Shown piece after piece: positions 1 to 5,036 of a stretch of DNA of 6,074 nt. Both the position numbers and the translations under genes were made by a program. The first letter of the stretch is position 1; the number at the start of each line of letters is the position of its first letter. Source of the stretch: an uncultured Ardenticatenia bacterium (GTDB lineage Bacteria > Chloroflexota > Anaerolineae > Promineifilales > Promineifilaceae); contig CALLZA010000438.1 of the NCBI GenBank assembly GCA_937858165.1, forward strand, positions 1-6,074, given 5' to 3'. The notes under the pieces were generated by a model. It saw only the letters and a list, made by a program, of their open reading frames with translations. It was not told the DNA's origin and ran no database searches.

Positions 1-608
1 CCCCACCACTGCGACAGCAGCGCCGGCTCGGTCAGTGCCCGCCACACCAGCGTCGGCGGCGCGTCGAAGTCGCGGGCGATGGTGATTTGGAGCTTCTCGC
101 GGTCGATCGCCAGCCGCACCTGCTTGGTCACGGCATTGGCCAGCTTGTCGAGCGACTCACTGTAGCCCGCCGCGGTCATTTCTTTCTCTGGTCCCTCGGG
201 CATGCCGCTGAAGGCGGTGCGCATCTTCGTTTGCTTGCCCAGGTCTTCGAGCGTCACGGTGACCGTGAGCTCAGTCGGGAAGGCATCGCTCATGCCGTAG
301 GCGCCGGGCGGGATGATGTTGCCGTCCTTGTCCGCGAAGCTGTCGGTGTAGACAAGTCGCTCCGGCGGAACCACCTCCAGAAATGTGCCGGCCGAGTAGT
401 AGTCGTTGCCGTCTGGATCGCGCATGCTCCAGACATAGCGGCCGCCGGGGCGCACGTCCATCCGGCATGTGGGCGAGGTAAATGTACTCGGCCCCCACCA
501 GCGCATGAACAACTCCGGGTCGGTCCACGCCTGCCACACCTGCTCGCGCGGGGCGTCAAAGATACGCTCGATCACCAGGTCTTTTGTCTGTTCACTCACG
601 GCTGCCAT
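1..608 (-). CDS. SRPBCC/AHSA1-family protein with two tandem domains, 3' end outside window
   Basis: An open frame of 202 complete codons starts at ATG 608-606 and leaves the window without a stop. Domain 1 carries the AHSA1 N-terminal signature: FDAP at residues 17-20, VWQAWTDPE at 24-32 and RWWGP at 36-40, then a hydrophobic-pocket-like beta region with RPGG at 53-56. The same signature restarts 164 residues later: FDAP at 181-184, LVWRALTEP at 188-196 and QWW at 200-202. The protein is therefore a duplicated-domain form. SRPBCC folds bind hydrophobic ligands or act as co-chaperone-like modules; the ligand cannot be read from sequence. AAGGAG lies inside the end of the preceding ArsR gene, 8 nt before the ATG, and the two genes are 5 nt apart, so they are probably co-transcribed and translationally coupled. 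ArsR plus AHSA1 pairs are common, with the repressor thought to control its partner. The family call is firm; the function is unknown. Confidence 0.88.
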   Translation of the reverse strand, partial: MAAVSEQTKDLVIERIFDAPREQVWQAWTDPELFMRWWGPSTFTSPTCRMDVRPGGRYVWSMRDPDGNDYYSAGTFLEVVPPERLVYTDSFADKDGNIIPPGAYGMSDAFPTELTVTVTLEDLGKQTKMRTAFSGMPEGPEKEMTAAGYSESLDKLANAVTKQVRLAIDREKLQITIARDFDAPPTLVWRALTEPALLSQWW

Positions 609-613
609 CTCAT

Positions 614-937
614 CTACTCCTTCGGGGATTTGGACTGTTCCATCCGTAGCAGGGCATCGAGCGCGTCGAACCGGCCCGTCCACAACTCGCGCACGCGCTT
701 GGCCCACGCCTCCAACTCCAGCATGGACTCAGGATTGATGCGATAGATGCGCTGCTGCGCCCGCTTCTCCACCTGCACCAGCCCGGCTTCGCGCAGCACC
801 TTGAGATGCTGCGAGATAGCCGGAGCGCTGACCTCAAATCGCGCCTGAATGTCGCCTGCCGTCATTGCCCCCTCGCGCGCCAACATCTCGACGATCTGCC
901 GCCGGGTTGGTTCGGCTAGGGCGTGGAACTTGTCCAT
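614..937 (-). CDS. ArsR-family winged-helix transcriptional repressor
   Basis: This 107-residue protein opens MDKFHALAEPTRRQIVEML, the standard first helix of ArsR/SmtB regulators. The helix-turn-helix spans about residues 25-54, with recognition helix SAPAISQHLKVLREAGLV. A beta wing follows (VEKRAQQRIYRINPE) and then a C-terminal dimerisation helix. The protein has no cysteine, so the classical ELCVCD metal site is absent and metal sensing is unlikely. It resembles the ArsR subgroup encoded beside SRPBCC proteins. The frame can be opened 12 codons further upstream at a TTG (973), but that TTG is the -35 box of the promoter. The ATG at 937 lies 7 nt after the -10 box, so the mRNA is probably leaderless; no Shine-Dalgarno sequence is visible. 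Palindromes overlapping the promoter suggest autoregulation. It sits 5 nt before the SRPBCC gene. Confidence 0.9.
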   Translation of the reverse strand: MDKFHALAEPTRRQIVEMLAREGAMTAGDIQARFEVSAPAISQHLKVLREAGLVQVEKRAQQRIYRINPESMLELEAWAKRVRELWTGRFDALDALLRMEQSKSPKE

Positions 938-944
938 GTCGAAT

Positions 945-973
945 ATAATAAAGCATTTGCTTAAATAAGTCAA
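945..973 (-). promoter_or_regulatory. sigma70-like promoter of the ArsR-SRPBCC unit
   Basis: On the minus strand TTGACT (973-968) is followed by a 17-nt spacer and TATTAT (950-945). This is close to the sigma70 consensus, with ideal spacing, in an AT-rich island within GC-rich DNA. The expected start of transcription falls on or next to the A of the ArsR ATG at 937. Confidence 0.8.
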
Positions 974-989
974 TACTTAAATAAGTATT
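960..989. promoter_or_regulatory. Two operator-like palindromes overlapping the ArsR promoter
   Basis: CTTAAATAAGT occurs twice as a direct repeat, at 960-970 and 976-986. The core CTTA-AA-TAAG of each copy is itself a palindrome, with centres 16 bp apart. The distal copy extends to a perfect 8-bp arm palindrome, AATACTTA-AA-TAAGTATT (972-989). The distal site overlaps and flanks the -35 box and the proximal site lies in the promoter spacer, so a bound dimer would block RNA polymerase. The site assignment is inference from symmetry and position. Confidence 0.75.
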
Positions 990-1040
990 GGCGATCGAGA
1001 TGGGGCAGATGTCTAGGACTCGTAGGGCAGTAGACGGAGT

Positions 1041-1058
1041 CCGCATCCTCAGATGCGG
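1041..1058. other. Intergenic hairpin in the maf-arsR spacer
   Basis: CCGCATC (1041-1047) and GATGCGG (1052-1058) form a perfect 7-bp stem with loop CTCA. No T-run follows on either strand, so it is not a canonical intrinsic terminator. It could still protect or end the maf transcript. TCCTCAGA (1046-1053) can alternatively pair with TCTGAGGA (1078-1085), which gives a competing structure. GGACTC (1016-1021) and GAGTCC (1037-1042) form a further weak inverted repeat. The rest of the 938-1125 spacer, outside the arsR promoter region, shows no gene that I can support. Confidence 0.5.
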
Positions 1059-1125
1059 CTGTGTCTAGCGGGCCGCCTCTGAGGACGAGCCCTCTGCGGT
1101 TGGTGGGCAGTTGGTGGCCAAGGGC

Positions 1126-1803
1126 CTATTGCAAGTCAGCCTGAATGCCATCAAAGAGAGGGCAGGGGTAGCCGTCGTGGGCCGCCAGCAGGGCGGCGCG
1201 GGAGGCGCGACAGGGCACGCCCAGGTCGCGCAGCAGGAGAATCAGGCCGCACAGTGACAGGCCGACGACGTTCAGATAGCAGCCATCGAGCGCGGCCACG
1301 GGGCTGAAGCTCGCATACTGGATGGCATAGGCCCCGGCTTTGTCCAGCGGGTCGCCGCTGGCGACATAGGCGTCGATTTCGGCCGCGCTATAGTCGCGCA
1401 TGGTCACTACGGTGCTATAGACAGCCGTTACTTCGCGCCCGCCGCCGGCCTCGACCAGACATAGGCCGGTGTGAACGTCATGGGTTCGGCCGCGCAGCGC
1501 CAGCAACATCTGCCGCGCTTCGGCGTCGTCGGCCGGTTTGCCCAGGATCGCCTCATCCAGAGCGACGGTGGTATCGGCGGCGATGACAATAAGCCGGGTA
1601 GCGTCGCGCGGTGCAGGCAGTGGTTGAGCCACGGCCTCGGCCTTCTGCTGGGCCGTGCGCAGAACGTAGCTTGCCGGCCCGGCATCCAGGTGCAAATCTT
1701 CGTCAACGCCGGGGACGATAATCTCAAACGGGTAGCCCAGCAGCGCCAGCAACTGCCGTCGGCGGGGCGACTGCGAAGCCAGAATGAAGCGCGTGTCGTT
1801 CAT
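1126..1803 (-). CDS. maf: Maf-family nucleoside triphosphate pyrophosphatase
   Basis: This 225-residue cytoplasmic enzyme belongs to the family that hydrolyses non-canonical or pyrimidine NTPs to the monophosphate and pyrophosphate. The sequence shows the Maf P-loop-like motif LASQSPRRRQLL (residues 8-19; usual form LASxSPRR). It also has IAADTTVALDEAILGKP (74-90) with the presumed catalytic Asp77, GRTHDVHTGL (105-114), GDPLDKAGAYAIQ (150-162) and DGCYLNVVGLSL (173-184). It is longer than typical 190-200 residue Maf proteins, with about 35 extra C-terminal residues of unknown role. The ATG at 1803 gives the normal Maf N-terminus; a TTG 9 nt upstream is less likely. No clear Shine-Dalgarno sequence precedes it, and the start lies 11 nt after the hairpin that follows rplL, so translation may depend on readthrough. 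It occupies the place where rpoB usually sits. Substrate preference (dTTP/UTP or m7GTP type) is not assigned. Confidence 0.93.
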   Translation of the reverse strand: MNDTRFILASQSPRRRQLLALLGYPFEIIVPGVDEDLHLDAGPASYVLRTAQQKAEAVAQPLPAPRDATRLIVIAADTTVALDEAILGKPADDAEARQMLLALRGRTHDVHTGLCLVEAGGGREVTAVYSTVVTMRDYSAAEIDAYVASGDPLDKAGAYAIQYASFSPVAALDGCYLNVVGLSLCGLILLLRDLGVPCRASRAALLAAHDGYPCPLFDGIQADLQ

Positions 1804-1814
1804 GGGGCACAAAG

Positions 1815-1845
1815 AGAGACCGGCCTACTGAGTAAGCCGGTCTCT
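1815..1845 (-). terminator. Hairpin after rplL, probable weak terminator or attenuator before maf
   Basis: AGAGACCGGC (1815-1824) and GCCGGTCTCT (1836-1845) form a perfect 10-bp stem. The 11-nt loop is nearly palindromic too (TACT, C, AGTA on the minus strand), so the whole element is almost a continuous palindrome. It starts 27 nt after the rplL stop. On the minus strand it is followed by CTCTTTGTG, a poor U-tract, so termination is likely partial and maf could be reached by readthrough. Confidence 0.7.
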
Positions 1846-1872
1846 TCTTACCGCAGTTCGTCAGTGACGAAA

Positions 1873-2262
1873 CTACTTAACCTCGACGACAGCGCCGGCC
1901 TCTTCCAAAGCCTTCTTGGCCTCGGCCGCTTGTTCCTTGCTGACGGCTTCCATGATGACGTTCAGTCCTTCGACAGCGTCCTTGGCTTCCTTCAGGCCCA
2001 GGTTGGTCAGCGTGCGCACAGCCTTAATGACCTCGATCTTCTTCGGGCCGATGTCCTTCAGCTTCACCGAGAACTCGGTCTGCTCTTCGGCCTCTTCGAC
2101 CGGCGCGGCGGCGGCGCCGGCCATCATGCCGGGCATCATACCCATCGCCATCGGCGCGGCGGCGCTAACGCCCCAAGCCTCTTCCAGCTTCTTCGTCAGA
2201 TCAGCCGCTTCCAACAGGGTCAGGCTGCTCAGGTCTTGTACCAACTTGTCCAAATCTGCCAT
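1873..2262 (-). CDS. rplL: 50S ribosomal protein L7/L12
   Basis: This 129-residue stalk protein binds L10 as dimers and recruits and stimulates translational GTPases. The N-terminal dimerisation domain (about 1-34) is [20 protein letters not shown] onward. A flexible hinge follows (about 35-62). The C-terminal factor-binding domain (about 63-129) contains [21 protein letters not shown] and [16 protein letters not shown], the conserved EF-Tu/EF-G contact region. The hinge is unusual: within [13 protein letters not shown] (37-49) six of ten residues from M38 to M47 are methionine, in place of the usual Ala/Pro/Val mix. AGAGGAG (2280-2274) lies 11 nt before the ATG. The gene is 98 bp downstream of rplJ, separated by a long inverted repeat that ends only 3 nt from this ribosome binding site. 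The gene after it is maf, not rpoB. Confidence 0.98.
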   Translation of the reverse strand: MADLDKLVQDLSSLTLLEAADLTKKLEEAWGVSAAAPMAMGMMPGMMAGAAAAPVEEAEEQTEFSVKLKDIGPKKIEVIKAVRTLTNLGLKEAKDAVEGLNVIMEAVSKEQAAEAKKALEEAGAVVEVK

Positions 2263-2283
2263 TGTCTTATTAACTCCTCTGCA

Positions 2284-2355
2284 TGTAGCGCGGGTTGTTT
2301 TACCCGCGTTCTGGTTGTCTCTGATAGACGCGCGGGTAAAGCAACCCGCGCTACA
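2284..2355. repeat. 25-bp inverted repeat between rplJ and rplL
   Basis: Arm 1 (2284-2308) begins TGTAGCGCGGGTTG and arm 2 (2331-2355) ends CAACCCGCGCTACA. The arms match over 25 bp except for one position, which would be a G-U pair in one of the RNA strands. Each arm is also internally palindromic (GCGGGT/ACCCGC). The 22-nt spacer contains GTCT/AGAC (2317-2320, 2326-2329), which can extend the inner structure. The outer edge is 5 nt after the rplJ stop codon, and the other side is 3 nt from the rplL ribosome binding site. The form resembles a REP/MITE-like palindrome. Co-transcribed, it would fold into a very stable hairpin between the two cistrons. Confidence 0.9.
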
Positions 2356-2360
2356 ATTAC

Positions 2361-2912
2361 TTAGGCCGCAGCCGGTTCGGCCGCAGCGGCGTTCTCGTCC
2401 TTCTTGGCATAAGCGTCCAGGACGTTGACGACCTGGCGCACGCCATTCGTGACGGCCGATACGATGCCCTGCGCCGGGGCGTTGATCAGGCCCAGAATCT
2501 GGGCGCGCAACTGGTCGAGCGACGGCAGCGTCGCCAGCGACTCGATCTCAGCCGGCGTCAGAACGCGATTGCCGAGCATACCGCCAACGATCTTCAGCTT
2601 GTCGTTGGCCTTGGCCTGGTCGACCAGCACCTTGGCCAGCGCCGACGCCTCGCCCAGGGCGAAGCTCGTGGCCACCTGCCCGTTGAGCAGCTCGCCCGGC
2701 GGCACGCGGTCGGTCTGTTCCAGAGCGATGCCGAGCAACGTGTTTTTTGTCACGTTGATCTGCCCGTTCACGTCGCCGATCTTCAGCCGCAGCGCCTCCA
2801 TCTCCTTGACGGTCATGCCGCCGTAGCGGGTCAGGAAGATGGCTGAACTGCGCTGGAGCAGATCGGTATACTCGCCGACCAATTCATCCTTGCGTTTCTT
2901 GTCGATTGCCAA
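2361..2912 (-). CDS. rplJ: 50S ribosomal protein L10
   Basis: This 183-residue protein anchors L7/L12 dimers to the 23S GTPase centre and is the usual autogenous repressor of its own operon. The N-terminal rRNA-binding domain starts [20 protein letters not shown] and includes [13 protein letters not shown] and [11 protein letters not shown], typical of L10. The C-terminal L12-binding helix is [20 protein letters not shown], followed by an Ala-rich tail. The start codon is TTG (2912-2910). It is supported by an exceptionally strong ribosome binding site, GAGGAGGT (2928-2921), 8 nt upstream. A weak start behind a consensus Shine-Dalgarno sequence suits tight feedback control by the leader structures at 2938-3089. 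The 25-bp inverted repeat begins 5 nt after the TAA stop. Confidence 0.97.
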   Translation of the reverse strand: MAIDKKRKDELVGEYTDLLQRSSAIFLTRYGGMTVKEMEALRLKIGDVNGQINVTKNTLLGIALEQTDRVPPGELLNGQVATSFALGEASALAKVLVDQAKANDKLKIVGGMLGNRVLTPAEIESLATLPSLDQLRAQILGLINAPAQGIVSAVTNGVRQVVNVLDAYAKKDENAAAAEPAAA

Positions 2913-2920
2913 AGGTTTTC

Positions 2921-2928
2921 ACCTCCTC
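2921..2928 (-). promoter_or_regulatory. Consensus ribosome binding site of rplJ
   Basis: GAGGAGGT matches the anti-Shine-Dalgarno over eight bases and lies 8 nt before the TTG start, which fixes that start. The sequence is complementary to the 5' arm of the upstream hairpin (CCTCC within AAGTCCTCC, 2973-2965), so it can be sequestered in an alternative fold. Confidence 0.85.
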
Positions 2929-2937
2929 TAAACGTAA

Positions 2938-2973
2938 AAGTCCTCCGTACCGGCGCGGCCGATAGGAGGACTT
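2938..2973 (-). terminator. Attenuator-like hairpin in the rplJ leader
   Basis: In minus-strand RNA, AAGUCCUCC (2973-2965) pairs perfectly with GGAGGACUU (2946-2938). The stem continues through UAUCGGC/GCCGGUA around a CGC triloop with one bulged C, giving about 16 bp. The 3' arm runs into UUUUACGUUU, a short U-tract. The element lies only 10 nt before the rplJ ribosome binding site. It resembles an intrinsic terminator used for attenuation, or a translational switch. Confidence 0.75.
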
Positions 2974-2988
2974 CACAGAACAGGCGGC

Positions 2989-3007
2989 GGGCGGCGAGTG
3001 GCCACCC
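2989..3007 (-). other. GC-rich hairpin in the rplJ leader
   Basis: In minus-strand RNA, GGGUGGC (3007-3001) pairs with GCCGCCC (2995-2989) around loop CACUC. It lies between the L10-leader core and the attenuator-like hairpin and is the middle one of three successive leader structures. Confidence 0.55.
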
Positions 3008-3024
3008 GGCTGTGTTGTGTTGTA

Positions 3025-3089
3025 CCCCACCTCGGCCGGTCTAATTAAGGGAAGCGCGTTCGCGTTCCCGCCGGCTGTCTCCGGTAGAG
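3025..3089 (-). promoter_or_regulatory. Ribosomal protein L10 leader (autoregulatory mRNA element)
   Basis: The minus-strand RNA contains ACCGGAGACAGCCGG (3085-3071) and CCGGCCGAGGU (3039-3029). These match my recollection of the L10-leader consensus, ACCGnAGACAGC with GCCGAGGU. Pairing by hand gives P1 CUCUACC/GGUGGGG (3089-3083 with 3031-3025). A kink-turn-like GA-rich internal loop follows (GGAGACA opposite CGA). P2 is GCCGG/CCGGC (3075-3071 with 3039-3035), and the apical stem is GGGAACGCG against CGCG-C-UUCCC (3069-3061 with 3058-3049). L10, or the L10-L12 complex, binds this element to repress rplJL in bacteria that carry it. Its place between the rplA stop and rplJ is the expected one. 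Confidence 0.85.
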
Positions 3090-3110
3090 ACTTATGGCTG
3101 TTGTAAATGG

Positions 3111-3812
3111 CTAGAGCGCGGCCTCCACCGGGTCGAGCTTGATGCCCGGGCCCATCGTGTTGGCGACCGTGATCTTCTGAATGTAAGTGCCCTTGGCCGC
3201 TGACGGCCGGGCGCGCTTGACCGCACCGATGAAAGCGGTCAGATTCTCCACCAGTTGCTCCTGCGTAAAGCTGGCCTTACCGATGGGGGCGTGGATGTTG
3301 GAGGTCTTGTCGACGCGAAACTCCACGCGGCCGGCCTTGGCCTCATCGATGAGGCGCGGCAGGTCGGCGGCGGGGGCGACGGTTCCGGCGCGCGGATTGG
3401 GCATCAGCCCGCGCGGGCCGAGGACACGACCGAGGCGGCCGACCTTGCCCATCATCGACGGCACGGCGATGGCCACGTCGAACTCCGTCCACCCTTCCTG
3501 GATGCGCTTAATGACTTCGTCGTCGGCGATGACGTCGGCTCCGGCCTCGCGGGCCACGTTGGCATCTTCACCTTCGGCAAAGACGAGCACACGCACCGAC
3601 TTACCCAGGCCATTGGGCAGCACGACGACGTCGCGCACCTGCTGGTCGGCGTGGCGCGGGTCGACACCCAGGCGCATATGCACCTCAACCGTCGGGTCGA
3701 AATTCGTGACCGCCGTCTCCTTGATCAGTTTGATGGCATCTTCACGATTGTAGAGCTTGCTGCGGTCGACTTTTGCCGCCGCTTCTTCGTACTTGCGTCC
3801 GTGTTTTGGCAT
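3111..3812 (-). CDS. rplA: 50S ribosomal protein L1
   Basis: This 233-residue protein of the mobile L1 stalk assists release of deacylated tRNA from the E site and often represses its own operon. The N-terminus is [20 protein letters not shown], followed by AIKLIKETA and [20 protein letters not shown]. The family signature [18 protein letters not shown] spans residues 128-145. The C-terminal half has the usual [17 protein letters not shown] and [20 protein letters not shown]. The length is normal. The ATG at 3812 is chosen because AAGGAG lies 5 nt upstream and the protein then starts like other L1s; the frame can be opened 22 codons further upstream but encodes nothing conserved there. It is separated from rplK by 134 bp that hold a period-7 palindrome and a small hairpin. 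Confidence 0.97.
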   Translation of the reverse strand: MPKHGRKYEEAAAKVDRSKLYNREDAIKLIKETAVTNFDPTVEVHMRLGVDPRHADQQVRDVVVLPNGLGKSVRVLVFAEGEDANVAREAGADVIADDEVIKRIQEGWTEFDVAIAVPSMMGKVGRLGRVLGPRGLMPNPRAGTVAPAADLPRLIDEAKAGRVEFRVDKTSNIHAPIGKASFTQEQLVENLTAFIGAVKRARPSAAKGTYIQKITVANTMGPGIKLDPVEAAL

Positions 3813-3830
3813 GATTGCTCCTTGTGGTTG

Positions 3831-3846
3831 GGCGACAACAGTCGCC
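3831..3846 (-). other. Small hairpin upstream of the rplA ribosome binding site
   Basis: GGCGAC (3831-3836) and GTCGCC (3841-3846) form a perfect 6-bp stem with a tetraloop (TGTT on the minus strand). It lies about 12 nt upstream of AAGGAG. I do not see the 23S-like L1 binding motif here, so a regulatory role is only a possibility. Confidence 0.45.
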
Positions 3847-3883
3847 TTGGCGAACGGCGCAGTGGCTCGTTCTCCCACTCTTG

Positions 3884-3948
3884 TCAGTGATCAGTATTCA
3901 ATAACCAGTAGACTACGACGACTGAATACTGAGCACTGAAGACTGCTT
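3884..3948. repeat. Period-7 palindrome between rplK and rplA (ACTGAAT family)
   Basis: The right arm reads as in-register heptamers ACTGAAT, ACTGAGC, ACTGAAG, ACTGCTT (3921-3948). The left arm reads TCAGTGA, TCAGTAT, TCAATAA, CCAGTAG (3884-3911). Positions 3884-3900 and 3923-3939 are inverted copies, 16 of 17 bp matching, around a 22-nt spacer that contains a further GTAG/CTAC pair. The last heptamer overlaps two bases of the rplK TAA stop (3947-3949). The element is AT-richer than the flanking genes and would fold into a long hairpin in the transcript. Confidence 0.88.
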
Positions 3949-4372
3949 ACTCCGTAACAGTAATCCCCATGCTCCGCGCCGTCCCGGCAACGATCGCCAT
4001 CGCCGCTTCGACATCGCGAGCGTTGAGGTCTTTCATCTTCTGTTCGGCGATCTCGCGCAGTTGCTTCTGGCTGATGCTGCCGACCTTGTCGCGGTTGGGC
4101 ACAGCCGAGCCGCGGGGAATGCCGGCCGCCTTTTTGATGAGGTCGGCCGCCGGCGGCGTCTTCAGCACAAAGGTGAAACTACCGTCCTGGAAGACGGTGA
4201 TCTCGGCCGGCACGATCTGGCCGACCATGTTGGACGTGCGCGCGTTGTATTCCTTGCAAAACTGCATCAGATTCACGCCCTGGGGGCCGAGGGCCGTACC
4301 GATGGGCGGGGCGGGGTTGGCCTTGCCGGCCTGAACCTGAATCTTGATGACTGCCTTAATCTTCTTTGCCAT
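3947..4372 (-). CDS. rplK: 50S ribosomal protein L11
   Basis: This 141-residue protein of the GTPase-associated centre binds 23S helices 43-44 together with L10 and is the thiostrepton-site protein. The N-terminal domain shows [20 protein letters not shown] followed by [20 protein letters not shown], the hallmark proline-rich segment. The C-terminal rRNA-binding domain contains [34 protein letters not shown] and [11 protein letters not shown], the family signature end. The length is exactly typical. AGGAG (4386-4382) lies 9 nt before the ATG. The TAA stop is overlapped by the last heptamer of the downstream palindrome. It follows nusG by 66 bp. Confidence 0.98.
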   Translation of the reverse strand: MAKKIKAVIKIQVQAGKANPAPPIGTALGPQGVNLMQFCKEYNARTSNMVGQIVPAEITVFQDGSFTFVLKTPPAADLIKKAAGIPRGSAVPNRDKVGSISQKQLREIAEQKMKDLNARDVEAAMAIVAGTARSMGITVTE

Positions 4373-4395
4373 CTTATTTCTCCTGGAGTGCCAGC

Positions 4396-4411
4396 GCCTG
4401 CCGGGGCAGGC
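4396..4411 (-). other. Hairpin in the nusG-rplK spacer
   Basis: GCCTGCC (4396-4402) and GGCAGGC (4405-4411) are perfect inverted copies, in practice a 6-bp stem with a CGGG loop (CCCG on the minus strand). GGAG (4385-4388) and CTCC (4411-4414) could extend it past an internal loop. This outer extension would include part of the rplK ribosome binding region. No U-tract follows. Confidence 0.5.
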
Positions 4412-4423
4412 TCCTCCGCTTGT

Positions 4424-4439
4424 GTAGCGACTGGGCTAC
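4424..4439 (-). other. Small inverted repeat overlapping the nusG stop
   Basis: GTAGC (4424-4428) and GCTAC (4435-4439) form a 5-bp stem with a 6-nt loop. It includes the last base of the nusG TAG stop and the second in-frame TAG that follows immediately. It is short and could be chance, but its position copies that of the larger stop-linked palindromes in this operon. Confidence 0.35.
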
Positions 4440-5032
4440 TAAACCTTCTCTACGTGCAGGAAGTCGAGCTCGACCGGTGTCTCGCGGCCGAAGAACGACA
4501 CCATGACCCGTACCTTGGCCCGCTCGGCGTCGATGTCGGCCACTGTGCCGATGAAGTCGGCAAACGGCCCCGTGCCGATGCGCACCTTTTCGCCGCGCTG
4601 GAAGTCGAATTTCACCTTGGGTGCTTCCGCTTCCATGCGGTTCATGATCTTAGCTACTTCGTCGGCGCGTAATGGCGTCGGGTCATTGCCCATGCCAACG
4701 AAGCCGGTCACGCCGGGCGTGTTGCGCACGACGTACCAGGACTCCTCGGTCAGAATCATCTGCACCAGGATGTAGCCTGGAAAGACGCGGCGCTCCACCG
4801 TGCGGCGCTTGCCTTCCTTGATCTCGATCTCTTCCTCGGTCGGCACGACGACATCGAAGATGTAGTCCTGCATGCCCATCGTCTCGATGCGCTGTTCGAT
4901 GCTATGGCGGACCTTGTTCTCATAGCCGGAGTAGCAGTGGATAACGTACCAGGCACGCTCGTCCGACTGCACGGCGTCATCGACATCGAGCAGGTTCTGC
5001 GGGTCGTCCAACCGATCGTTCTGATTGTCCAT
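4439..5032 (-). CDS. nusG: Transcription termination/antitermination factor NusG
   Basis: This 197-residue protein binds RNA polymerase through its NGN domain and Rho or ribosomal S10 through its KOW domain. The NGN domain (about 26-134) shows AWYVIHCYSGYENKV, IEIKEGKRRTVERRVFPGYI and NTPGVTGFVG. The KOW domain (about 146-197) shows GEKVRIGTGPFADFIGTV and the usual ending VSFFGRETPVELDFLHVEKV. An acidic, presumably disordered tail of about 25 residues (MDNQNDRLDDPQNLLDVDDA) precedes the NGN domain and is longer than in E. coli NusG. The ATG lies 4 nt after the secE stop and no good Shine-Dalgarno sequence is visible, so translation is probably coupled to secE. It ends with two consecutive in-frame TAG codons. 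Confidence 0.97.
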   Translation of the reverse strand: MDNQNDRLDDPQNLLDVDDAVQSDERAWYVIHCYSGYENKVRHSIEQRIETMGMQDYIFDVVVPTEEEIEIKEGKRRTVERRVFPGYILVQMILTEESWYVVRNTPGVTGFVGMGNDPTPLRADEVAKIMNRMEAEAPKVKFDFQRGEKVRIGTGPFADFIGTVADIDAERAKVRVMVSFFGRETPVELDFLHVEKV

Positions 5033-5036
5033 TGAG

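Noticed and set aside
87..746. 219-codon plus-strand open frame antisense to the SRPBCC and arsR genes
   Set aside because: The opposite strand has clear AHSA1 and ArsR signatures, a ribosome binding site and a promoter; the plus frame has none of these.
938..973. Upstream TTG start for ArsR adding 12 residues
   Set aside because: The TTG is the -35 box and the added residues would be encoded by the promoter itself; the ATG at 937 gives the family's usual N-terminus.
1471..2364. 297-codon plus-strand open frame across maf and rplL
   Set aside because: It lies antisense to two firmly identified genes, crosses their boundary and the terminator hairpin, has low-complexity Arg/Gly/His-rich content and matches no family. 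GC-rich codon use creates such shadows.
3813..3878. 22-residue N-terminal extension of L1
   Set aside because: A good ribosome binding site precedes the internal ATG at 3812, and the extension has no counterpart in the L1 family.
3255..3890. 211-codon plus-strand open frame antisense to rplA
   Set aside because: It is the mirror of the conserved L1 coding sequence, with composition bias only and no recognisable domain.
4373..4438. L1-binding translational repressor site in front of rplK
   Set aside because: The spacer has hairpins, but I could not recognise the 23S L1-stalk mimic known from L11-operon leaders, so I do not claim it.
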